From: Dactylonectria macrodidyma
Taxonomy: Eukaryota > Ascomycota > Sordariomycetes > Hypocreales > Nectriaceae
NCBI GenBank assembly: GCA_020744425.1
Contig: JAGMUV010000047.1
Coordinates: 1 to 64,000 of the forward strand
Direction: 5' to 3'
Length of the DNA stretch: 64,000 nucleotides
The first letter of the stretch is position 1, and each line of letters starts with the position of its first letter. Shown here piece by piece: positions 9,655 to 18,098 of this stretch. The translations under genes were made by a program, and so were the position numbers. The notes beneath the pieces were generated by a model. The model ran no database searches and had not been told where the DNA came from. It was given only the letters and a program-made list of their open reading frames with translations.

Positions 9655-11420
9655 CTATTGTACCCTGGGCTTTTTGACAAGCCGCCCTGATCGCGTGGTG
9701 AGTTGGCGGGGTATGGTTTCCTCTCTGACTTCGATGACCGAGCCAGCCTCCGATTCTGACTCCTGCTCGCTTGAACAGACCGATTCCAGTCCAACAGCCA
9801 TATTTTGGGTCTCCTCTTCTATTATAGCTTCTCCACCGGATAGGGTCTCCCCAAGAGTCATAAAACGTTTGTTAGGATTCGGCACCGCCTTCCTCTTCTT
9901 CCCTCTTTGCAAGCGAGCCAATTCTTCCTCTAGGCTAGCAATCCTCACAGTATGCGCCGCTACCGTCTGCTGTTGAGCCTCAAAGCCCTTGGCTATCACG
10001 TTGTACCGTCTCCGCGTCTTTGGTGTTTTGTTCAGCCCGAGATCACGAATTTGACGGCTCGTTTGTGGTGTATCGTCCGAGTCAAAATACGGCGCGGGTT
10101 CGGGGGTTGCTCTTGGGTTGCCCTTTGGCCTATCTTGTTGGATTTCTGGATGCCTCAGTGCCTTGGTACGTGAGATCGGCCAGTTCCCAGTAACCCTCCA
10201 GCCGGAGAGTATGTTCTTTTTAGTCATTCCAACTTGACGCGCCTTGGCGTAGACCCTGATGAAGTTGACCTTGTCCATTGGAGTGGAATCAGTCAATGAA
10301 GCGAACTTTTCCAACTCTCGTCGATATGCGGCCTTGGAGGCATTGAATACTCCATTGTCAAGTGGTTGGAGTCCATGAGAGCAGTGTGCTGGCAGATAGC
10401 AGCAATAAACGTTGTTCAAAAAGCACGTGGCCATCCATTCATCCTTCCGTCACTCAGTAGTGAGCTTGAACCGAGGTAAACGAAGAACATACCGTTGCGT
10501 GGCTCCCATGACCATCTAAAATGATCAGTCTCGCGTCAGAGTCGTCGGCTGGCATTGTCTGGGGTAGATAGACTCTTTCAAGCCATTCAACGCCAATGTG
10601 GTCGTCAGTCCATCCGTTAGGCGAAGTTATGTAATACCAGTCTGCTATCTGCTTGAATTCGTCAAGAAACCACTGTTTCTGGAGTTCTTTCCCCTTGAAG
10701 ATTATGCCAGGGATTAAGGCGCGGCCGTCAGCAGTGACAGCTTCGATAAATGAAGTCCAATTTCGAGTCTGTGGTCCCTTGAGAAATGCCTTCCGCTTCG
10801 GGTCCGCGCTTCCAACAACCAGGCTATCCAGGCCTAAATAAAGAGAATTAGTCGGTCGAATTTCAAACACTGGCAAGGAATACAGATAGATGCTTGCCGA
10901 AACCAGTCATAATGCCTCCTTCATCAACGTTGACGGTGTTTTCGGGCTTGATCCAGCCATACTGGCCCTCCCTGATATCAAAGTACCAATGAACCGCTTT
11001 GGGTGTGAAAGAGTCGAACCTCTTGGCTTCTTGACGTCTACCCATCTTGGTCTTTAGATCTGCGCGGCGACTGATAAACTTGATCACCCAGTTGCGTCCT
11101 AAGTCGGGATGTTCGCCCTGCTGTCTCAGCAGGCCCATGACACAGGCGCGAATCTGACTGTGGGACGGAGCGTAGCCCAAGGACTCCTGCCGGAGTATCC
11201 AGGCAGCCAATCTATCCTCTTGGTTCTTGGACAAGCGTCGATGAGGGTGGATCTGCTCTTTAACGGCCCCGCGGCCGTTAAGTCTGTCGACTAGAGTGCT
11301 TCGAGGCACTCCCCGTCTCTGAGCGGCTTGAGGAGGTGAAACGCCATCATCAGTAACATCCAAGATAGCCTCTGCCATGTTTTCCTCTGTATATTTCCAT
11401 CGAGGTCTCGACCTAGGCAT
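9655..11420 (-). CDS. Pogo/Fot1-type transposase, pogo-2 (550 aa)
   Basis: Exons 11420-10898, 10833-10493 and 10443-9655 give a continuous 551-codon frame that is collinear with the pogo-1 transposase: psq helix-turn-helix (SPPQAAQRRGVPRSTL), CENP-B-like half, aspartates in NVDEGG, IILDGHGSHA (281) and LQPLDNG (317; DD35D), then a leucine-rich helix and KKRKAVPNPNKRF. I chose the ATG at 11420 because it aligns with the pogo-1 start; an ATG-less extension to 11450 is open. Intron 1 has a GC donor (GCAAGC) where pogo-1 has GTAAGT, and intron 2 is short (49 bp) with an AAG acceptor, so splicing may be less efficient than in pogo-1. Confidence 0.87.
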
Positions 11421-11511
11421 TTTCTTGTCGTTGTCGCAGACAAAGGTCAAAAAACACGGGAAAGAGCGGTGAGGAGTTTGATGGTTAAACCAACACTATT
11501 TCCATAGCACA

Positions 11512-11812
11512 GCATGTGTCACATTTCGGGATATCGGATTTTGCAGCTATGACAACAGTCAAGCTTTCTGCCCTTCATCATAAGGTTCCACAGCCACTTT
11601 CCTCGTCACTGGCCTCGTCATCAGCTTCGTCACAAGCTATGATCAGGAGGACAGCTAGATAAAGTCAAATAGTCCGTAGCATCCGGACCCTCTTGGCTGT
11701 GGGAGGTCATCAGTCTCTTCATCTATAAGACTGACCCAAAGACCCTCATTAGATAGGAAGAATAGCAAGAGCTTCTCACACACATGATCACTTCCATCTC
11801 CTAGATGCAACA
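11512..11812. repeat. Dispersed 300-bp segment, copy 1 (inside pogo-2)
   Basis: This segment recurs in direct orientation at 43432-43766, upstream of the second Helitron Rep-helicase gene, with scattered substitutions and small indels. On the minus strand both copies keep a matching peptide frame around LHLGDGSDHVCEKLLLF and SNEGLWVSLIDEETDD, so it is probably a piece of coding sequence carried by mobile elements. The open frame here runs 11894-11655. The protein is not recognised. Confidence 0.8.
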
Positions 11813-12018
11813 GCATGCATAGATCGCGTACCCCGCACAGCCTAAGAGAGCTAAAGTCGTTAACTCCAATCATTTCTATAATCGATAAAGCCATTGTCCT
11901 CTAAGTAGCTATTTACTTTGGTCAATTCTGGTATAAGTGAAGTTGGTGAGTTTTGGTGAAGCTTTTTTTATTTTGCTTGCCGAAAGAGGGGGTATGCCGA
12001 AAGAGGGGTTATGGATGG

Positions 12019-12370
12019 TAGTAAACAACAAAAGGACAAAACGTTCCAACAAACCTAACAACAAATGGGTGGCCCAAGAAACGAATGATCAGTCAAGAAA
12101 GAAGAAAAATCTTAGAGTACAAGCTGGAAATGCTCCAATACCATTTCCCATTGTTTAGTTACCCCATTTAATGATTCTGGCTGGGTCTTGTATGGTATGT
12201 CTTTGAGTGAACTTCTTCGCAGCAACATCAAAACGGCGGTGCGTCGCTGGAGAAATGAAGAGAAAGAAGGTTTAAGTAATTTAGGTAATGGCGGGGTTAG
12301 AATCGAATGGGTAAAGAAAAATCGATGACCGTTGTTGGGACCTTGTCGAATATTAGGACTTGTGACTCCG
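12019..12370. other. Intergenic, 3' flank of kinase relic
   Basis: No gene is seen. The sequence is A-rich near the pogo-2 end, then ordinary. It probably represents the 3' flank of the kinase relic into which pogo-2 inserted. Confidence 0.4.
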
Positions 12371-13795
12371 TTAGACTTCTGCGCAGTCCTTTTCTTCTCG
12401 AAATCGCAATCCGCCTTCAACTTTGATAGCATCAGCAACCCAAGGGGTCTTGGCGACCTTGATGACGCTCCAGCGGCTTCTGGCGCGTTTCAGCAACCCT
12501 TCCGTGATCTCCATAGCACCCAGGAGACCCTTCTCCTCGAACTTGGCTTCGTCGGCATCATTGTCGGTATCCTCCCCTGCGTACTCGACCCATTTCCATT
12601 CAACTCTAGCAATGCGATGGCTGGTGCGGCTGCGCATGCGGTGTGCATCGCTCATGCTGGGATGCGGGTCGAAGGGTAGACGAGCCTCAAGGAGTGCGTA
12701 GAGCAAAACACCCAAAGACCAGGCGTCAGTGGCGCGGCCATCATAGGGCTGGCCCATGATAACCTCAGGAGCTGAGCCACAGCGTGTCTTGAGCTTCTCA
12801 TCGTCGGCAATGCGGCGTGAGAGGCCCAAATCCGTGAGAATTACGACAGAGTAAGGGTAAGTAACCCAGCCAATGGTCGGGTCGGCGAGTTCCGCTGGAG
12901 TTAGGTTCACGAGGATGTCCTCGAGCTTGATATCACGATGGACGATTCTCCTTTCGTGGAGATAGCTCACGGCACCGACCAACTCAGCAAATATTCTTCG
13001 CAGTAAGGACTCTTGTAAAACCGCCCGATGAGTTGTTGCAATGTCAAACAGGTCGCCTCCAGGGCAAAAGCTCAGCACCAGGATGGCCCTCGAGGGTTCG
13101 ATTTGCCAAGCGATGAGGTCGACCAGCGACGGATGGTGAAAATTCAACATAATCTCGAGCTCGCGCTTCAAATTCATCTCGACTCGTTCCTCGCTAGCAC
13201 CGCCTCGAGGGCCATGCTCGCAGACCTTGATCGCAACTAATGTCTTGCGGTCAAGACCGACCTGGGACTTTGAGGCCGCATTTCTAGCTTCAGTTTCGTC
13301 ACCACCATCTTCGGATTCAATTTGGCTCGTGGCCAGCATGACCCTACTAAAGGTACCCTGGCCAAGTAGGCGTAATGATCTCCATCGACGTCGTTTCCTA
13401 TCGTTCCGTCCTTGAGCTTCAAAGTACTCAAAGCGAGAGCTCTTGGGTTTGTTCGAACCGTCGGCCGAATTTTGAGAAGACTCGCTGGGAGGTGGGTTCA
13501 GAGGTTGTGTGAGAGTTGAAGTCAGGTCACGGCACTCAGTCAAGTGCAACTCCCTCAGCATATGGGATTCGGGCTGGGGGTCGTTGGTGCCATCGAGTTG
13601 GACGTGTAGACCTGATTTTGATGCCTGTCTCGTGTGTGTTCCCATCTGATCCGGGTGGTAGTCGCTTACGCTGTGTTTTCGAGTGTGATGAGGTTGGTTG
13701 ATGCTCGGAATCTTGTCTCCAAGCTCGAGCGCGGAGTATATCTTGCGCTTTGCACCATTCGAAAGGGCGGCATCAATGGACTCGCCCGTGTTTGA
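12371..13795 (-). pseudogene. Ser/Thr protein kinase, truncated and with altered catalytic residues
   Basis: A protein-kinase fold is plain from the ATG at 13645 (424 codons): glycine loop LGQGTFSRV, lysine in LVAIKV, catalytic loop HRDIKLED (236-243), metal-binding motif written DLG (272-274), activation-segment end CGSAPE (289-294), then RATDAWSLGVLLYALLE. Three things are off: the catalytic-loop Asn of HRDxKxxN is Asp, DFG is DLG, and the activation segment is very short before APE, as if a few residues were deleted. The frame also continues upstream of 13645 with plausible protein (ALSNGAKRKIYSALELGDKI) until a TAG at 13796-13798, beyond which a MITE is inserted. I infer a 5'-damaged duplicate or pseudokinase. 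DLG may be normal for this subfamily. Confidence 0.75.
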
Positions 13796-13844
13796 CTAAA
13801 ACGGATCCCTCGCCGACGTTTGTGAGGCGGTGCTGTGGGGAGTA

Positions 13845-14210
13845 CTTGTGGGGGCCTCTAGTCCGGCGTTCCCCGTGGTCGCTTCCGCTCCCACGGGGGG
13901 TCCCTTGACTAGCAAAAGGGGCCCTTGATTCGCAAAAAAAAAAGATACCTCCAAAAGAGGGGTTTCCCCACCTAAATTGAAGTGGCTCTTTTTCATGAAT
14001 AAACCCGCTCAACGTGACATCACCAACTTCGTCAACTTTGACAATATCACATATTATTGTTTTAATGAAGTGACTTCTAAATTGGGGAGAAACCCCCCTG
14101 TTTGGAAGTACCTTTTTTTTTGCGAATCAAGGGCCCCTTTTGCTAGTCAAGGGACCCCCCGTGGGAGCGGAAGCGACCACGGGGAACGCCGGACTAGAGG
14201 CCCCCACAAG
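13845..14210. mobile_element. Foldback MITE with TA target duplication (M1)
   Basis: The ends are inverted copies starting CTTGTGGGGGCCTCTAGTCC and pairing over about 130 bp each, leaving only about 100 bp between them. TA flanks both sides (13843-13844, 14211-14212), which suggests mobilisation by a Tc1-mariner-type transposase. Internal words CTTGACTAGCAAAAGG and CTTGATTCGCAAAA recur in the MITE at 55274-55581, so the two belong to one family. It has no coding capacity. Confidence 0.88.
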
Positions 14211-15088
14211 TAACGCAGACCCTGCACTCAGCCACTTCCAGGGCCCTGGGGAGTCTCCAGACATGAGTGGACTTGGAAGAGGCGTAACAGAACCCATAGC
14301 AGAGATAATCGGACTCGGGACGAGACTGCTAGTCCCACTAACGCTGCCGAGGCTGTTGGCTAGCGCAGTCTTAAGATTACCGTAGGAGCCCTCGAAATTG
14401 GGCAGAGACTGCTCGTCGAGGCCCGTTGCTTTAGGGAGAGCGAACCGCGAGAGGACGAAGGACTGCTACCGCCGTTTCCGTTGCCGTTGCCATTGAACGA
14501 CGTACGGGGGTGTTTGGAAAGGAGCCAAATTCGGTGGAGATACGAAGTGAGCCAACGGGACTGTAGGAGCGCCTGTCGATGGAGGCGTGGGCGCTATGCC
14601 GCCGATTGATTTTAATTCGTTATCCGGACCAGCCACCGGAATACGGGATTCACTTCGTCATCCACTTCTTGTCTGTTTTGAATTTGAGGCCAGCAGTGTC
14701 GTTCTTAAGTTACCAACCCTTCATCGGCAACGAAGAAGCCGATTCATGAAACACCTGGCCAATGAGTTAACTGCCGCGTCTTGGACTAAGGTCAAGGCCG
14801 CTGTCTGATTGGGCACAGGTTGCCAGCATATTGTGTCACTCAAACGGGAAGCATCATCGAATGGAATGGAGGGTGCACGGAAGAAAATGTGGTTTCCTGT
14901 GAAAAAAAACTAGGATTGCGATACAGACGTAAACGACGGGTCCTTTGTACAGTAGTAGCCAAATATTGAGGCCCAGAGTGCAGTGGCATGCATGAGCCAC
15001 AATGATGTAGGATCAACCAGCCTAGGCCAGAAAAATTAGGTGGGAGCGGGGGGCTCCCCTCAAGTCTCGACGTCATGTCGACATCACA
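14211..15088. other. No recognisable gene
   Basis: Several short open frames exist on both strands (for example 14587-14808, 73 codons) but none shows a known motif, a splice pattern or a supported start. It may contain the lost 5' part of the kinase gene. Confidence 0.4.
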
Positions 15089-15442
15089 CTACAAACTCTT
15101 CCATCTGGTGTCGACTGGAAGCATCTTACATGAAAGACAAGTCTGTTCCATGCTTTTTCCCTCGATAACTTCCTCCCGAGACAGTCTGAAATCTACATTA
15201 CAAACATGACCATCCACCGGGCATCCCTTAGCGTGATCCGCTCCTGTATCCGGCCCGGTGCCGGAATGGCCCCACTTCGCCGATTCTAGCTCCGGCAGCA
15301 ATCCACCGTCAGCAGTGACGGCGACATCGGCGGCCTGGGAGGGCAGCAGCTCCCGCCACCCGGCCGCGGCGGTCGTGATTTCATCAAGCAAAACTGGTAC
15401 AGTCCCGATGGCCATGGATCTGCCATGTGCTGACCACGACAT
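15089..15442 (-). CDS. Short hypothetical protein or gene fragment
   Basis: A 117-codon frame starts at an ATG and encodes a moderately hydrophilic protein with several cysteines (DGHVCNVDF, QTCLSCKML). I do not recognise it. It lies next to a Helitron helicase tail at 15629-16030 and could be a captured gene fragment, or a chance open frame in GC-rich DNA. Confidence 0.25.
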   Translation of the reverse strand: MSWSAHGRSMAIGTVPVLLDEITTAAAGWRELLPSQAADVAVTADGGLLPELESAKWGHSGTGPDTGADHAKGCPVDGHVCNVDFRLSREEVIEGKSMEQTCLSCKMLPVDTRWKSL

Positions 15443-15628
15443 AGGGTTCGACTTGGAGGTGCAGCTCTGCTCATTGCCGTGGGTGTGTCGTACTTGTCCT
15501 CACCGCCAAAGAAAAGGGAGCCTCCCAGAGACCTTGGTACCTAGTCCTACATACGATTAAGGCAGACCTTTAAAATACTACGTCACCCCATGCACATTGG
15601 AGCGGCGATGGTGTGCGTGGGGTAGCCT

Positions 15629-16030
15629 CAGCCGAAGGCTGTGTGTCCGCGGGCCGGGAAGCTATTACTACTACTGCATTATCTACGTACTGATCCATTG
15701 CCATGGCCATTCTTGGTATTATGTGACATGTACGGATTCCGTGTGAGTACCTGTCGTTTCCTAAGCTCCCGATCCCTCATCTTCATCTTCATGCCATCCG
15801 GGGGAGACCCGTAGACCAGGTGATTGCGATCAAATGGTGCATCCAACATCAGACCCTCGAGCGTTTTCACGCGAGAGACAGCCACATAGCTTAAACCAGT
15901 CTGAAAGTCCCAGCAAGACAGATCTATAACTATCACGTCTTCGGTGATGCTTTGTGACTTGTGCACGGTAATTGCGTAGCATACGATCAGGGGATATGAG
16001 ACGGTACAAGAGCACGAACGAGGTCGGGTG
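15629..16030 (-). pseudogene. Helitron-type PIF1 helicase C-terminal fragment
   Basis: The minus strand reads through the last conserved helicase motifs: YPLIVCYAITVHKSQSIT, WDFQTGLSYVAVSRVKTLEG and LMLDAPFDRNHL, ending at about 15679. These match in order the end of the third Helitron gene in this window (FAITVHKCQSLT, AGISYVAVSRVTSLQG, LLEAPFDRQSL). All upstream domains are missing. Just past the coding end lies a 13-bp perfect palindrome, CAGCCGAAGGCTG, at 15629-15641, a plausible 3'-terminal hairpin. Confidence 0.75.
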
Positions 16031-16570
16031 CGACTTGGGTAAAATGATTGTTTACAAGGAGAGAAAGAGATTCCGAAGGAAACCTCTGACTTAGAGCTAT
16101 TTAGTTAATTGCGTTCTTACACTGTAATTTTGGTGTAGCGGAGGGAAGACAGCCCAAAAAAACAACAAAAAAACAAAAAAAAAACAAAGGGTCATGTGAT
16201 TGCTGTGCGGATAGCAATACCAACGGAGACCCCGTAGGCTGTGCGAGTAGCAATGCTCCCCCCGAAGAACAATACCGAGACCAGGTCTCCATATTTGCAC
16301 CCTTTAACACCACTTCAAGGAGTTAGGAGGCTGCCAGGAGTCTCATTTTTTGTTTTCTTCAGGAATCTCGTACGCGGGTTTACAATTTGCACAGTCTTGT
16401 GCCTTAGCGACCGCTCGTTTATCTCCCCCGTAAACTTGGGATCTTCTCGTCGCCAATCTGACTTGATCTTGTCAGCAACTCCGCCACCAAACTCCAGTCT
16501 TCCCCCCCCACCGATTCTGTCGCGGCTTCTTCACCACAGTCACACCCAACGCGTGTCTTTCGAGAGCAGC
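16031..16570 (+). promoter_or_regulatory. Upstream region and CT-rich 5' leader of the C2H2 gene
   Basis: The stretch before the ATG at 16571 is rich in C and T (for example CAGTCTTCCCCCCCCACCG), as is common in 5' leaders of expressed filamentous-fungal genes. An A-rich tract lies near 16155-16190. Upstream open frames in it have no ATG of good context. Confidence 0.4.
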
Positions 16571-17845
16571 ATGGACGGACAGTATCCCGACAATGGTGGA
16601 GACACGACTCCATCTGGCCAGACTTATCCTTCGCCCACCGGCTTCGCGCTCAACCAGCAGCAAATCAACCCTCACTTTCCTCAAACTCTTCCGCCGTTGC
16701 AGCCTCCCGCCTCAGCGATGCAGCCTCTCTACAATAGCCACTCGCACACGCCGCGGATCTCAGGCACGCCCAACACACCGGGCTCGAACAACCTCCCCAG
16801 CTACCAGCAGACGTCGCAGCCTGGAGGACGCGGTGGGATCTATTCACTGCCCCAGAGCCAGTACCCTCCTCCCCAGGCCTATGGCACGTCAGGCGCCATG
16901 ATGCCCGAGGCCACGACTACCGCGTCGCACCCGCAGCCCATTGCACACGCGCCCGTCGGCGGTAGAGGGCTTCCTGTGCTGCGCCTAATGCCGCCTGGCG
17001 GCATCATGTCCCAACCCGGCGTCTCTTCGCCCTACGGACCTGGCTCGATGATGCAGCCCAACTCGGTTCTTCAGCACGAGGGTGAGCAGCCTGCTCACGT
17101 TGTTGGCTCGCAGGGCCGACGCGGTATCCTGCCCAGTGCCCCTGGCCGACCTGCCGCCCCCGCCGCTGGCACTGGCGGCACCTACAACACGGTGATTCCT
17201 GTTAAAGACGCCGATGGAAAGTTTCCTTGCCCCCATTGCACAAAGACCTACCTCCACGCAAAGCATTTGAAGCGCCACCTTCTGCGACGTAAGTATACGC
17301 GTTCCTCATTTGTCCGTCATTCGGCTAACGCAGATTTTTCACTTTGCCACAGACACCGGCGACCGCCCCTACATGTGTGTGCTTTGCCGCGATACGTTTT
17401 CTCGAAGTGATATCCTAAAGCGTCACTTCCAAAAGTGCTCCATTCGTCGTGGAAACCCTGTTGGAATGAAGATGGAAATGAGGCAAGGATCACGATCATC
17501 GTGAACTTGTTCACGATGAGAGTGAACGACCACAACTAGTATCAGGCAGCAGCCTGCTGCCTATGATATTGGCAGATTGGACATAGGTATAAGAGACCGA
17601 CCTTCGTCACTCTCTTAGATAGAAGAAGAAGCTCAATTCAATGTCTTCTGGCCACATCCTATGCTGCACCCCCTAGACTCGTGAGAAACACCACCGGAGC
17701 TAGCCACTTGTCCCACCCTCAAGCTCACGTCAAGAAGAATGCCCAGGCCCAGAAGGGTGCTGGCCTTGGTTATGAAGGCGACCTGAACCATCTTAACGGT
17801 CTTAGTTACATTCAAGGAGACAACATACCCGAAGTTGCACCATGA
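16571..17845 (+). pseudogene. C2H2 zinc-finger regulator split by a solo LTR
   Basis: Exon 1 (16571-17288) encodes a 239-residue Pro/Gln/Ser-rich region and the first finger (CPHCTKTYLHAKHLKRHLLRH). A 64-bp GT-AG intron (17289-17352) leads to exon 2 with a second finger ending in C (CVLCRDTFSRSDILKRHFQKC). After CSIRRGNP the reading is broken by an insertion at 17459-17690. As it stands, translation stops after 15 foreign residues at 17504, giving 289 aa. Past the insertion the original C-terminal coding resumes at 17693 (TGASHLSHPQAHVKKNAQ) and runs to a TGA at 17843-17845. The protein would be a nuclear DNA-binding factor. Whether the truncated form still works cannot be told, but both fingers are intact. 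Confidence 0.82.
17459..17690 (+). mobile_element. Solo LTR inserted in the C2H2 gene
   Basis: The insert begins TGTTGGAATG and ends GAGAAACA (TG...CA), is 232 bp long, has a TATAAG box near 17590 and contains the inverted word CAGGCAGCAGCCTGCTGCCT. Protein homology on the two sides joins cleanly if it is removed. A clean 5-bp target duplication is not obvious. It is probably a Copia- or Gypsy-type solo LTR. Confidence 0.7.
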
Positions 17846-17869
17846 CCTGCTGCCTATACTGAGGCCCAC

Positions 17870-18082
17870 TGTGAAAGGCCTCTAGCGAGTTGATTCAACT
17901 AACTAGTCCCTATGCTGTTTACTTTCAAGGTGAAGAAAGGAAAGAATCTAAATACAAACTGGGTGCGTGAAGCGTTATATCTTCTTTAATATAGAAGATT
18001 CGAGAATCGACTCGATGGCGCTGTGGAGAAGAATTCGGGCTTGGCGGCAGAGCCGCCAGCCAAGTGGGCCTGACCCGTTACA
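17870..18082 (-). repeat. Gypsy 3' LTR (complete, 213 bp)
   Basis: On the minus strand it starts TGTAACGGGTCAGG directly after the polypurine run and ends CTTTCACA, i.e. TG...CA. It includes a short inverted repeat (GGCGGCTCTGCCGCC) near its start. Confidence 0.9.
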
Positions 18083-18098
18083 TTACCCCCCTCCTCCA
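18083..18098 (-). promoter_or_regulatory. Polypurine tract overlapping the pol stop
   Basis: The minus strand reads GGAGGAGGGGGG and then TAA; the TAA is the pol stop codon and the next base begins the 3' LTR. The tract therefore also encodes the terminal glycines of Pol. Confidence 0.8.

Larger units (their letters stand above)
9486..12018 (-). mobile_element. Complete Fot1/pogo-type element (pogo-2)
   Basis: Inverted ends begin CCATCCA(C/T)AACCCCTC and contain the word CCCCTCTTTCGGCA, three times at the left end and twice at the right. TA dinucleotides flank it (9484-9485 and 12019-12020). It lies only 55 bp from pogo-1 in the same orientation, and its terminal octamer nearly matches that of pogo-1. 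It is 0.3 kb longer because of about 600 bp between the transposase start and the right end, which includes the repeat at 11512-11812. Confidence 0.9.

Noticed and set aside
16241..16570. Upstream extension of the C2H2 protein
   Set aside because: No good ATG and a non-protein-like translation; the ATG at 16571 starts the typical Pro/Gln-rich N-terminus.
17459..17692. Insert in the C2H2 gene read as an intron
   Set aside because: Bounds are TG...CA with a TATA box and an internal inverted word, and no GT-AG choice restores the exact join.
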